A DNA stretch of 64,000 bases from Winogradskyella sp. KYW1333 (GTDB taxonomy: Bacteria > Bacteroidota > Bacteroidia > Flavobacteriales > Flavobacteriaceae). The stretch lies in the NCBI RefSeq assembly GCF_003335675.1, contig NZ_QPHL01000014.1:1-64000 (forward strand). The letters are read 5' to 3'. Position numbers and translations under genes: made by a program. The notes beneath the pieces are model-generated. The model saw only the letters and a program-made list of their open reading frames with translations. It ran no database searches and was not told the origin of the DNA. This document shows positions 1 to 8,167 of the stretch, piece after piece (position 1 is the first letter of the stretch; the number at the start of each line of letters is the position of its first letter).

Positions 1-28
1 CAACACCAGATGCAACGCAAAAGGGGCG

Positions 29-58
29 CAAATATAAACCCCTTCTACTATATAACAA
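29..58 (-). promoter_or_regulatory. Promoter reading leftward out of the window
   Basis: On the minus strand a TTG (58-56) is followed after 19 bases by TATATTTG (36-29), which matches the Bacteroidota -33/-7 consensus. It would drive a gene lying to the left of the window, divergent from thrS. Confidence 0.55.
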
Positions 59-253
59 GTACTTTGACAACCTTTTTTTTTAAAAAAACCAGCCCAAAAC
101 AAATACCTATCCGTCAAGGTGTTAGAACATCCATTTATTGGCAATAAAAATGGGCGATATTAAACAACTTTTTGAAATGTCTGAAAATAACTAAGTACTA
201 TTACAGCTATTCAAATAAAATAAGAAACCATCAAATAATAAATAATACTTCAC

Positions 254-284
254 TTTGTCTATTATATATATAGGTATATCTTTG
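254..284 (+). promoter_or_regulatory. Promoter of the thrS operon
   Basis: TTTG at 254-257, a 19-base spacer, then TATCTTTG at 277-284: a full match to the Bacteroidota consensus TTTG-N19-TANNTTTG. Transcription should start a few bases downstream, giving a leader of about 20 bases before the thrS ATG at 311. Confidence 0.75.
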
Positions 285-310
285 TAGGCTTAAAATTATA
301 CATTAACATA

Positions 311-2251
311 ATGATTAATATTACTCTTCCTGATGGTTCTGTTAGATCCTATTATAAAGATGTTACCCCCCATAACGTAGCTAAAGATATTAGTGAAGGA
401 TTTGCTCGCAATGTCATATCTGCAAAATTTAATGATACCATTGTCGAAATAACAACTCCACTTAGTGAAGATGGAAATCTCGTTCTCTACACTTGGAGGG
501 AAGATGAGGGTAAAAAAGCATTTTGGCATTCTTCCGCTCATATTCTTGCACAAGCTTTGGAAGAGCTATACCCTCGAATAAAACTTTGGGTTGGACCGGC
601 AATTGAAAATGGCTTTTATTATGATGTAGACCTTGGCAATGAAACTATTTCTGAAAAAGACTTCAATACAATAGAAGCAAAAATGCTGGAGATAGCGAGA
701 GGGAAACACGATTTTAAAATGAGAAGTGTTTCAAAATCTGAAGCTCTTTACTTTTACAAAGGAAAAAATGAATATAAAGTAGAATTAATTGAAAATCTTG
801 AAGATGGCACTATAAGTTTCTGTGATCATTCAACTTTCACGGATTTATGTCGCGGTGGCCATATCCCAAATACTGGAATTATAAAAGCAATAAAAATATT
901 AAGTGTTGCAGGTGCATATTATAAAGGTGATGAAAATGAAAAACAATTAACACGAGTATATGGTATATCATTTCCAAAACAAAAGGAATTAAATGAATAC
1001 TTACACTTACTCGAAGAAGCCAAAAAAAGAGACCACAGAAAACTAGGGAAAGAACTAGAATTATTCACCTTCTCGCAAAAAGTAGGTCAAGGATTACCTC
1101 TATGGTTGCCCAAAGGTGCTGCCCTGCGAGAACGATTAGAAAACTTTTTGAAAGCGGCGCAGAAAAAAGCTGGATATGAAATGGTAGTTACACCACATAT
1201 TGGCAATAAAGATTTATATGTAACATCTGGCCATTTTGCTAAGTATGGTGAAGATAGTTTTCAACCAATTAATACCCCTGCAGAAGGAGAAGAATTCTTA
1301 TTAAAACCAATGAATTGCCCGCATCATTGTGAAATATACAATAGCAGACCATTCTCTTATAAAGAATTACCTATTAGATATGCTGAATTTGGAACTGTAT
1401 ATAGATACGAACAAAGTGGAGAATTGCATGGATTAACTAGAGTTAGAGGATTTACTCAAGATGATGCTCATATTTTCTGCACACCTGACCAACTAGATGC
1501 TGAATTCAAGGAAGTTATAGATTTAGTCTTATATGTTTTCGGATCTCTCGGGTTTGAAAATTTCACAGCACAGGTCTCTTTAAGAGATCCTGAAAATCCA
1601 GATAAATATATAGGTAGTGATGAAAACTGGGATAAGGCAGAAAAAGCAATATTAAATGCTGCTAAAGATAAAGGCCTCAATTATGTGGTCGAAACTGGTG
1701 AAGCTGCATTCTATGGCCCAAAATTAGATTTCATGGTTAAGGATGCTCTTGGGCGTAAATGGCAATTAGGAACTATCCAAGTAGATTACAACCTACCGGA
1801 AAGGTTTGATTTAACTTACAAGGGTTCTGATAATGAGCTTCATAGACCAGTAATGATTCACAGAGCACCATTTGGCAGTATGGAAAGATTTGTTGCTATT
1901 TTACTTGAGCATACGGGTGGTAATTTCCCTTTATGGCTAATGCCAGAACAAGCTATTATTCTCTCTGTAAGCGAGAAATATGAAAAATACGCACAAAAAG
2001 TTTTAAATTTGTTGGAAAATGACGAAATTCGCGCCCTCGCAGATAACAGAAACGAAACTGTGGGTAAGAAGATTCGTGAAGCGGAGATAAATAAATATCC
2101 GTACATGATTATTGTTGGAGAACAAGAAGAAATAAATGAAACTATTACGGTTCGTCAGCATGGAGGCGAAGCTCTTGGCACAATAAGTGTAGAGGACTTT
2201 GTGATAATTGTAAAAGAAAAAGTCTCAAATAGTTTGAGGACCTTTAAATAA
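311..2251 (+). CDS. thrS: Threonyl-tRNA synthetase
   Basis: Charges tRNA-Thr with threonine in the cytoplasm. The 646-residue product has the usual order: an N-terminal TGS domain (about residues 1-62), the editing/SAD domain with an HSSAH zinc-type motif and a later CRGGH, the class II catalytic core (KPMNCPHHC zinc-cysteine region, then the [12 protein letters not shown] motif 2 region), and a C-terminal anticodon-binding domain. Length is normal for bacterial ThrRS. It is the first gene of the classical thrS-infC-rpmI-rplT operon and sits just downstream of a consensus promoter. The ATG at 311 begins a typical TGS start ([10 protein letters not shown]). Confidence 0.97.
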   Translation: MINITLPDGSVRSYYKDVTPHNVAKDISEGFARNVISAKFNDTIVEITTPLSEDGNLVLYTWREDEGKKAFWHSSAHILAQALEELYPRIKLWVGPAIENGFYYDVDLGNETISEKDFNTIEAKMLEIARGKHDFKMRSVSKSEALYFYKGKNEYKVELIENLEDGTISFCDHSTFTDLCRGGHIPNTGIIKAIKILSVAGAYYKGDENEKQLTRVYGISFPKQKELNEYLHLLEEAKKRDHRKLGKELELFTFSQKVGQGLPLWLPKGAALRERLENFLKAAQKKAGYEMVVTPHIGNKDLYVTSGHFAKYGEDSFQPINTPAEGEEFLLKPMNCPHHCEIYNSRPFSYKELPIRYAEFGTVYRYEQSGELHGLTRVRGFTQDDAHIFCTPDQLDAEFKEVIDLVLYVFGSLGFENFTAQVSLRDPENPDKYIGSDENWDKAEKAILNAAKDKGLNYVVETGEAAFYGPKLDFMVKDALGRKWQLGTIQVDYNLPERFDLTYKGSDNELHRPVMIHRAPFGSMERFVAILLEHTGGNFPLWLMPEQAIILSVSEKYEKYAQKVLNLLENDEIRALADNRNETVGKKIREAEINKYPYMIIVGEQEEINETITVRQHGGEALGTISVEDFVIIVKEKVSNSLRTFK

Positions 2252-2273
2252 GTTTAATTTAAATATATAAGCC

Positions 2274-2828
2274 ATAGCAATACGAAGAAACAGAAGGAGT
2301 TATAATAGACGTGAAGCCCAAGAGGATAAGCATCGCATAAATTCTAAAATTAGAGCAGAAGAAGTTCGTGTGGTTGGAGATAATGTAGAAGTTGGGATTT
2401 ATTCAACCAAACAAGCTTTAACGATAGCTGATGAACAAGGGCTTGACTTGGTCGAAATTTCACCAAACGCAACTCCACCTGTATGCAAGGTTATGGATTA
2501 TAAGAAGTTTCTTTACGAACAAAAGAAACGTGAAAAGGCTTTAAAATCTAAAGCTAGTAAGGTAGTAGTTAAAGAAATACGTTTTGGTCCACAAACTGAC
2601 GATCATGATTACGAGTTTAAAAAGAAACATGCTATCAAATTTTTAACCGATGGTGCTAAACTTAAGGCTTTTGTATTTTTTAAGGGACGTTCTATTGTAT
2701 TTAAAGAACAAGGTCAAATCTTGTTGTTAAGATTAGCTCAGGACCTAGAGGAATATGGTAAAGTTGAACAGATGCCTAAGCTTGAAGGAAAGCGTATGAT
2801 TATGTTCATTGCACCAAAAAAGAAATAA
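2274..2828 (+). CDS. infC: Translation initiation factor IF-3 (probable AUA start)
   Basis: IF-3 binds the 30S subunit and proofreads start-codon selection. The frame is open from the codon after a TAA at 2268-2270. The first in-frame standard start is a GTG at 2370, but IF-3-like sequence clearly begins earlier: the codons from 2277 encode [15 protein letters not shown], then a conserved [17 protein letters not shown] stretch. Starting at ATA 2274 gives 184 residues, the usual IF-3 size, and a gap of only 22 bases after thrS. The GTG start would cut off the conserved N-terminal segment. The infC start in E. coli is a rare AUU that IF-3 itself discriminates against; an AUA here would suit the same feedback. 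The family call is certain; the exact start is an inference. Confidence 0.85.
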   Translation: MAIRRNRRSYNRREAQEDKHRINSKIRAEEVRVVGDNVEVGIYSTKQALTIADEQGLDLVEISPNATPPVCKVMDYKKFLYEQKKREKALKSKASKVVVKEIRFGPQTDDHDYEFKKKHAIKFLTDGAKLKAFVFFKGRSIVFKEQGQILLLRLAQDLEEYGKVEQMPKLEGKRMIMFIAPKKK

Positions 2829-2885
2829 AAAAGCTGTTTGTGCAGCAAAACAATAATAAGCGAAACGTAATTAAAACTAGGAGAA

Positions 2886-3083
2886 ATGCCTAAAATGAAA
2901 ACAAAATCGAGTGCTAAGAAACGTTTCAAACTAACTGGCACTGGTAAGATTAAAAGAAAGCACGCTTTTAAGAGTCATATTTTGACAAAAAAATCTAAAA
3001 AGCGTAAGCTTGCGTTAACCCATGATACTTTAGTACACAAGGCTGACGAGAATAATGTTAAAACAATGTTACGTTTAAAGTAA
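2886..3083 (+). CDS. rpmI: 50S ribosomal protein L35
   Basis: A 65-residue, strongly basic protein beginning [15 protein letters not shown], the hallmark L35 N-terminus. It is a component of the large ribosomal subunit. It lies between infC and rplT in the standard order, 57 bases after infC, and shares the thrS promoter. Size and sequence are ordinary for the family. Confidence 0.97.
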   Translation: MPKMKTKSSAKKRFKLTGTGKIKRKHAFKSHILTKKSKKRKLALTHDTLVHKADENNVKTMLRLK

Positions 3084-3088
3084 TATTA

Positions 3089-3164
3089 TTTTAACCGGTT
3101 AAAACAAATGTAGAACCCTGGAGTTAGGCAAAAGAATTTAGCAAGTACCAATTATGGTCGCCTA
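3089..3164 (+). promoter_or_regulatory. Possible structured leader before rplT
   Basis: The 102-base gap before rplT contains a perfect 16-base palindrome (3089-3104, core AACCGGTT). It also has a nested hairpin: TAGGC at 3125-3129 can pair with GCCTA at 3160-3164, enclosing ACCA (3147-3150) and TGGT (3155-3158). In other bacteria L20 represses its own operon by binding such mRNA structures. That this is the L20 target here is only an inference. Confidence 0.35.
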
Positions 3165-3185
3165 CTACAAAAAACAATTAATGAA

Positions 3186-3530
3186 ATGCCAAGATCAGTA
3201 AATTCAGTTGCAAAAAGAGCTAGAAGAAAAAAAGTTCTTAAGCAAGCAAAAGGCTATTGGGGAAGACGTAAAAACGTTTGGACAGTAGCAAAAAACGCGG
3301 TCGATAAAGCGATGCAATATTCGTATAGAGACCGCAGAAACAAAAAAAGAACATTCCGTGCGTTATGGATTATGCGTATTAACGCAGGTGCAAGACAACA
3401 TGGGATGAGCTATTCAAAGTTTATGGGAAAATTAAAAGCTAATAACATTGAATTGAATCGTAAGGTTCTTGCAGATTTAGCTATGAATCACCCTGAAGCT
3501 TTTGAAGCAATAGTAAACAAAGTTAAATAG
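3186..3530 (+). CDS. rplT: 50S ribosomal protein L20
   Basis: A 114-residue basic protein with the typical [16 protein letters not shown] start and the RDRRNKKR and [11 protein letters not shown] segments of L20. It helps 23S rRNA folding and large-subunit assembly, and in several bacteria also acts as autoregulator of the infC-rpmI-rplT operon. It is the last gene of the operon, followed 40 bases later by a strong terminator. Confidence 0.97.
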   Translation: MPRSVNSVAKRARRKKVLKQAKGYWGRRKNVWTVAKNAVDKAMQYSYRDRRNKKRTFRALWIMRINAGARQHGMSYSKFMGKLKANNIELNRKVLADLAMNHPEAFEAIVNKVK

Positions 3531-3570
3531 GGCGTTCAGCCAAAATTAATAACAACATTTCGCTTAAATA

Positions 3571-3598
3571 AAAACCGACTCGATGAGTCGGTTTTTTT
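3571..3598 (+). terminator. Rho-independent terminator after rplT
   Basis: An 11-base-pair stem (AAAACCGACTC / GAGTCGGTTTT) with a GAT loop is followed by a T run. A-rich sequence on the other side means it could also stop leftward transcription; the leftward yjbQ gene ends at 3604. Confidence 0.9.
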
Positions 3599-3603
3599 GT
3601 GTT

Positions 3604-4023
3604 TTAACCACAAATGGTTACAACTAAATGTCTTGATCCACCATGATTTCTATGCTCACCTAAATAGATTCCTTGCCAGATTCCTAAGTTTAATTCGCCA
3701 CCTGTTATTGGAATTTGAACTGAATGACCAAATAATGACGCCTTTATATGAGCAGGCATATCATCAGACCCTTCATAATTATGCTTGTAATACGGCATAT
3801 TTTCTGGGACCATCTTATTGATGTGAGTTTCAAAATCTTCTCTTACCGTAAAATCAGCATTTTCATTTATTGTAAGACTTGCTGAAGTATGTTTAATAAA
3901 TAAATGGAGTGTACCAATTTTTACTTGCTGAATCTCCTCAAGATGAGTTAGAACTTCATTAGTTATAAGATGAAATCCTCTTGGTTTAGGTGAAAGTTGT
4001 ATTTCCTTTTGAAAAGTGTTCAA
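3604..4023 (-). CDS. yjbQ: YjbQ/UPF0047 family protein
   Basis: The 139-residue product matches the YjbQ family (secondary thiamine-phosphate synthase enzyme; weak thiamine-phosphate synthase activity is known for the E. coli member). Visible hallmarks are the HLFIKHTSASLTINENAD segment, the central HYNYEGSDDMPAH-like region (here KHNYEGSDDMPAHIK), and the C-terminal LGIWQGIYLGEHR stretch. The start is a TTG at 4023: no ATG is available, because an in-frame stop lies five codons upstream. It follows the exported protein gene by 12 bases on the same strand and is probably co-transcribed with it. Physiological role is uncertain. Confidence 0.85.
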   Translation of the reverse strand: MNTFQKEIQLSPKPRGFHLITNEVLTHLEEIQQVKIGTLHLFIKHTSASLTINENADFTVREDFETHINKMVPENMPYYKHNYEGSDDMPAHIKASLFGHSVQIPITGGELNLGIWQGIYLGEHRNHGGSRHLVVTICG

Positions 4024-4035
4024 GCTAATTAGAGA

Positions 4036-5301
4036 TTATGTTTTCTGCTTTTTCTTTTTTGCTGCTGGAAACAGAACATTGTTCAAAATCAATCTATAGC
4101 CTGGCGATGTTGGATGAAGGTCCAATTCTGTCTTTGGGTCTCCTACTCTATGGGTATAATCTTCTGGATCATGGCCTCCATAAAATGTAAAGAAACCTTT
4201 CCCTTTTATACCATGTATATACTTAGCTTCCCCATTGGTTCTATTCTCACCCATAACTAAAACATTAGATTTTATCTGGTCTCTTGTAAAAGATGTTGTC
4301 TGTCCCATAAATCCTTTTACAAGAGCTGTATGGTTTTGAGTTAGCATGGTCGGAATTGGGTCCCATTTTGCAGAATACTCCATTAAAGTAAAATAATCAG
4401 TTTTAAAAGGTATTTGACGTTTCCTGGTCATGTCTATAGAGGAGAACTCATAGACATTTGGACTACGCTCTAACAAATAATCTTTAAATGCAAAGGTCTT
4501 AGTAAAGTCAATTTTATTTTGATAACCAGGATCACTTCCATCACCATCAAACATTGGCTCACAAATATCAATATTCTCAGCGGATAAAGCTATGTCAAAA
4601 CTATCTGTAGCAGAACACATCGCAAACATAAAGCCACCACCTATTACATAATCTCGAATTTTTAATGCGACGTCAAGTTTTGCTTCCGAAACCTTTGAGT
4701 ACCCAAGTTTCCTTGCTAATTCCTCTGCGTCTTTTTTCTCTTTAATATACCATGCTGCTGATCTATAAGTTCTGTAAAACTTGCCATATTGACCCGTAAA
4801 ATCTTCATGATGTAAATGAAGCCAGTCATAAAGTAACAATTCATCTTTTAAAACTTCTTCATCATAAATGGTTTCATAAGGAATTTCTGCATAAGTCAGT
4901 ACCATAGTTACGGCATCATCCCATGGTTGCTTGCCATATGGCGTATATACAGCTATTTTTGGCGCTTTTTCTAATACCACAGTTTCTTGATTAACTGCAG
5001 GACTACTAATTTCATCTAAAATTTGGGAAGCTTCCATATCTGATAGTACTTCAAAGGATACACCTCTTATTTGACATTCACGTCTAATAATATCAGCATC
5101 AGGCAATAAAAAAGAACCTCCTCTATAATTTAACAACCAATTGACCTTTAGCTCTCTTTCTAAGGTCCAATAGGTAACACCATATGCTTTTAAATGGTTT
5201 TCTTGTGATTCTACGTCCATAGGAATCAAGATATATGATGCCCAGGTATTGCTATAAAAGAATGCCGTAAATAGTAATATGAGTAGGCTTTTAATATTCA
5301 T
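4036..5301 (-). CDS. Exported protein of unknown function (Bacteroidota type)
   Basis: The 421-residue protein begins with a signal peptide (hydrophobic residues 4-20, probable cleavage after TWA). A middle segment (GGGFMFAMCSATDSFDIALSA) resembles the nucleophile region of amidotransferase-like or ThuA-like folds, with a Cys in the elbow position. A distinctive acidic stretch (EPMFDGDGSDPG) follows. The C-terminus is lysine-rich. I believe relatives in Flavobacteriaceae are sometimes labelled 'asparagine synthetase B', but I see no glutaminase N-terminal Cys or ATP-pyrophosphatase motif that would justify that. The likely location is the periplasm. It forms a unit with yjbQ. Function unknown. 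Confidence 0.6.
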   Translation of the reverse strand: MNIKSLLILLFTAFFYSNTWASYILIPMDVESQENHLKAYGVTYWTLERELKVNWLLNYRGGSFLLPDADIIRRECQIRGVSFEVLSDMEASQILDEISSPAVNQETVVLEKAPKIAVYTPYGKQPWDDAVTMVLTYAEIPYETIYDEEVLKDELLLYDWLHLHHEDFTGQYGKFYRTYRSAAWYIKEKKDAEELARKLGYSKVSEAKLDVALKIRDYVIGGGFMFAMCSATDSFDIALSAENIDICEPMFDGDGSDPGYQNKIDFTKTFAFKDYLLERSPNVYEFSSIDMTRKRQIPFKTDYFTLMEYSAKWDPIPTMLTQNHTALVKGFMGQTTSFTRDQIKSNVLVMGENRTNGEAKYIHGIKGKGFFTFYGGHDPEDYTHRVGDPKTELDLHPTSPGYRLILNNVLFPAAKKKKQKT

Positions 5302-5364
5302 AGATTATATCGAAAGATACTTAATTTTTAGTCTCAACTAATAAATTTATGTTTCTTTTAAGAG

Positions 5365-6090
5365 CTAAAGGGCATGTTTTAACAACTCATTGTAATATGG
5401 AATGCATTCATTTAATAACGGTATGAGATGACTAGGGAAAGGGCTTTTCTTGGGTTTATATTTAATAAAACCACTAGAATTATGTACGCTATTATACCAA
5501 TATTTTGCCCATATACCATCTTCTAAACGCTTTTGAGGTTGCCACGACAACATGGCTTTATCAAATTTAATACCTGCAAAACCACATAAGCTTTTCAATA
5601 TTTTTTGAGGATCTATCAAGACTTGCTTAGAGTCAATTACTGTAAATGAAATATTATTTTCTCGGAAAAAATTCAATAAATCTAAATGTAACCTATAGCC
5701 TACATCATTTAGTATTGGGTTTGGTATAACCTTATCAAATGATGGTAACATCTCATAAGGATCTCTAGTTAGAATTATGTTCACTGTATTATGCATAAAT
5801 GATTTATCTAATCCTAAGAGATGATGAATCATGTGCTTATAAAACAAAACAGGTTTTTCACTCGCCGTTAATATAGAGGCTACCACTTTTCCACCATCAT
5901 TTTCCATGACCCTAAGAATATCTTCAGAACCTGGATGATATTTTTGAGCCTCTGGATAGTGTCGTAAATAATAAGCATAAAGTGGTTCATCAAAAACCTT
6001 TGTATCGCTACGTTGGGCGAAAGAATACATTAAGGCAGTTGAAATATTGCGTGGTCCTGACCATAAACAAATGCGTTTAGTATTATCCAT
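5365..6090 (-). CDS. Sulfotransferase-like P-loop protein
   Basis: The product is about 241 residues long. Near the N-terminus WSGPRNISTALMYSFAQRSD resembles the PAPS-binding P-loop of sulfotransferases (S/G-P-R-S/N-x-S/T), followed by a conserved FDEPLYAYYLRH. A later ILTRDPYEMLPSF fits the 3'-phosphate-binding R-D-P segment. Only ATG 6090 gives a sensible start, 8 bases inside the end of the upstream aminotransferase gene; a GTG at 6102 would add four residues. The overlap implies translational coupling. Substrate unknown; I infer a joint pathway with the aminotransferase. Confidence 0.6.
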   Translation of the reverse strand: MDNTKRICLWSGPRNISTALMYSFAQRSDTKVFDEPLYAYYLRHYPEAQKYHPGSEDILRVMENDGGKVVASILTASEKPVLFYKHMIHHLLGLDKSFMHNTVNIILTRDPYEMLPSFDKVIPNPILNDVGYRLHLDLLNFFRENNISFTVIDSKQVLIDPQKILKSLCGFAGIKFDKAMLSWQPQKRLEDGIWAKYWYNSVHNSSGFIKYKPKKSPFPSHLIPLLNECIPYYNELLKHAL

Positions 6091-7000
6091 TCTTGACCTC
6101 ACTTTTTATTAGCTGATTATATAGTTCACTTAATTTTTTTGTCATATCACCAAAAACTCCTTTACCAATAGTTCTACCATCAATTTTTATTACAGGTGTT
6201 AGTCCACCAAATGTTCCAGTCACAAATGCTTCATCAGCACCATAAACATCAAATAGGGAAAAATCTTTCTCAACACATTTTATTTCATTTGCATGGCAAA
6301 CGTCAATCACCTTGGTTCTTGTTATCCCATTCATGCAATATTTACTTGTAGAGGTCCAAACTTCATTATTTTTTACCATAAAAAAGTTAGTTGCATTACA
6401 AGTAGAAACAAAACCATTGACATCTAACATCAACGCCTCATCTGCTCCAGCTTCTATTGCTTGTATTAATGCCTGTACTTCATGTAGTTTACTATGGCAA
6501 TTTAATCGTGGATCTAGATAGTCTGGTGAGCCTCTTCTAATTGTACTAGTAAATAATGTAATCCCCTTACTCTTTGATTCAGTGGAGGCTTTTTTAAATT
6601 CAGGTATAATTACAATATTTGGCCCAGATATTGTTAGCCGAGGATCTTGCGAAGGTGTTTTCTTAATCCCTCGTGTGACCATTATTCTGACATGAACACC
6701 ATCTGTCATAGAATTTGCCGATAACACATAACTTACCTTTTCTAATAATTCTTCTTTGGTAAAAGGTAGTTTCATTCCAACAGTTTTAGCAGACTGCCAT
6801 AATCTATTTAAATGATCTTTGGCAAAAACCAACTTACCATCATGTAATCTCAACGCTTCCCAGATACCATCTCCAACTAAATAACCACTGTCAAATACAG
6901 AAATCTTGGCTTCATTTCTGGGTAATAACTCATCATTAATTAATATTAAAATGCTATCATTTCTTGAATCTTCAAGAGCATTATGTGTACCATGTACCAT
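6083..7000 (-). CDS. Class IV (fold-type IV) aminotransferase
   Basis: A 305-residue PLP enzyme of the branched-chain/D-amino-acid aminotransferase/ADC-lyase fold. Typical elements are FDSGYLVGDGIWEALRL (about residues 36-52), the presumed PLP lysine in LNCHSKLHE (about 168-176), the conserved EALMLDVNGFVSTCNATNFF segment and the GITR motif that follows. These do not tell whether the substrate is a branched-chain or a D-amino acid. It overlaps the sulfotransferase-like gene by 8 bases and is the upstream member of that pair. Starts at ATG 7000. Confidence 0.8.
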   Translation of the reverse strand: MVHGTHNALEDSRNDSILILINDELLPRNEAKISVFDSGYLVGDGIWEALRLHDGKLVFAKDHLNRLWQSAKTVGMKLPFTKEELLEKVSYVLSANSMTDGVHVRIMVTRGIKKTPSQDPRLTISGPNIVIIPEFKKASTESKSKGITLFTSTIRRGSPDYLDPRLNCHSKLHEVQALIQAIEAGADEALMLDVNGFVSTCNATNFFMVKNNEVWTSTSKYCMNGITRTKVIDVCHANEIKCVEKDFSLFDVYGADEAFVTGTFGGLTPVIKIDGRTIGKGVFGDMTKKLSELYNQLIKSEVKNG

Positions 7001-7056
7001 AGAAGAAATTTTAAGCAGAAAGATACTTAAAATAAACAGTGTATAAAATGGTGGTT

Positions 7057-8097
7057 TTAAAGTTTTTCTACTTTGGTTTCATCACCAGAAAGAAGGCTAG
7101 CAATAACTTTTGTACTTGGAAATTGTTCCAATATAATTTTAATAAAAACGGTAATAGGAATTGCCATAATTAAACCTGGGATTCCCCATAAAAATCCCCA
7201 TAACATCAACATAACTAAAACGGCAATAATGTTTATGGAGAATGATTTACCCATAAAAATTGGTTCTAGTATGGCGCCAAAAACAACTTGAACCATTGAA
7301 ATTGAAACAATAAAGAAAAATAAGGTACTTGTTGGATCCAATTCCACAAACGCAAAAATAGCTAATAAAATGACTGATATAAAAGACCCGACCATTTGAA
7401 TAAAATTTATAGCAAACGCAAATAATCCCCAAAAAATAGGGAAGCTAATATCAAAAAAAACACACATTAGTCCAGTAAATAAACCAGTCAATGCACTGAC
7501 TAAAAACTTCACTTTAATAAATTTTATTAAGTCTTTTTCAATTTTCATGAAGGCCTTGATAGAAGTATATCTTTGCTTTAAAATGGTATTATTGAGTAGT
7601 TTATGAACATTGATCGATTCTGCTAACCAAAGCACTACAAAAAAGGCTGTCATTAAAATTGTAGTCAAGAACTTTCTTAAAAAACCAAAAGTCGAACCAA
7701 TATTTTCCTTCTGAAAAAATTGAGAAAAAATGTTTTGATCTTCTCCAATTTCAATTCCAAAATTATCTGTTAAGTAAAATAGTAAATCTGCTAATTTCGC
7801 CTCTGCCTTAGGAAAAAAATCTGATTTAGTAGCAAGAATTTCTTTACTAGATAATTGTATTAATTCAACACCTAGTCTTAAGCCACCAGATACCAATAGT
7901 AATACTATAATTATACTTATAAACTTAGGAACATTTCGTCTTCCTAACCAGCGCATCAATGGTAGAAATAACAATGCGATAAACATTGAAAAAATAAGAG
8001 GTATAAAGATAAACGATAGAATCTTGAGCAAATAAAATATGAGCGGTATCGCTATAGTCAACAACAAAATATTTGTTGTTCGTCTTTGATTTAACAT
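7057..8097 (-). CDS. AI-2E family transporter (permease)
   Basis: A 346-residue integral membrane protein with about eight hydrophobic segments and a central hydrophilic loop (residues ~85-140). The C-terminal GLIMAIPITVFIKIILE segment is typical of the PF01594 family (YhhT/PerM/TqsA). Members are variously called autoinducer-2 exporters or Na+/H+ antiporters; the substrate cannot be told from sequence. It lies between dnaB and the aminotransferase on the same strand, 56-71 bases from each. Confidence 0.85.
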   Translation of the reverse strand: MLNQRRTTNILLLTIAIPLIFYLLKILSFIFIPLIFSMFIALLFLPLMRWLGRRNVPKFISIIIVLLLVSGGLRLGVELIQLSSKEILATKSDFFPKAEAKLADLLFYLTDNFGIEIGEDQNIFSQFFQKENIGSTFGFLRKFLTTILMTAFFVVLWLAESINVHKLLNNTILKQRYTSIKAFMKIEKDLIKFIKVKFLVSALTGLFTGLMCVFFDISFPIFWGLFAFAINFIQMVGSFISVILLAIFAFVELDPTSTLFFFIVSISMVQVVFGAILEPIFMGKSFSINIIAVLVMLMLWGFLWGIPGLIMAIPITVFIKIILEQFPSTKVIASLLSGDETKVEKL

Positions 8098-8167
8098 GAG
8101 GCATTACTATTATAAAGTAAGTCTACAAAGATAGATCTTAAATAACTTATTAAATCTAAAAACGCTG

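Larger units (their letters stand above)
1..310. other. Non-coding region left of thrS
   Basis: No plausible protein or RNA gene is visible here. The stretch is AT-rich with poly-A/T runs. It holds two divergent promoters: one reading left out of the window (29-58) and one reading right into thrS (254-284). The remaining ~190 bases between them show nothing I can name. Confidence 0.6.

Noticed and set aside
60-80. Poly-T/poly-A tract as a terminator
   Set aside because: There is no stable GC-containing stem next to it; it looks like ordinary AT-rich spacer.
2370-2828. GTG 2370 as the infC start
   Set aside because: It would leave out conserved IF-3 N-terminal sequence that is open and in frame upstream, and would leave an unexplained 118-base gap after thrS.
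3597-3821. Open frame opposite yjbQ
   Set aside because: Antisense shadow of yjbQ, beginning within the terminator region; no protein-like features.
4036-5301. Asparagine synthetase B
   Set aside because: No N-terminal nucleophile Cys2, no glutaminase motifs and no ATP-pyrophosphatase loop; the protein is exported.
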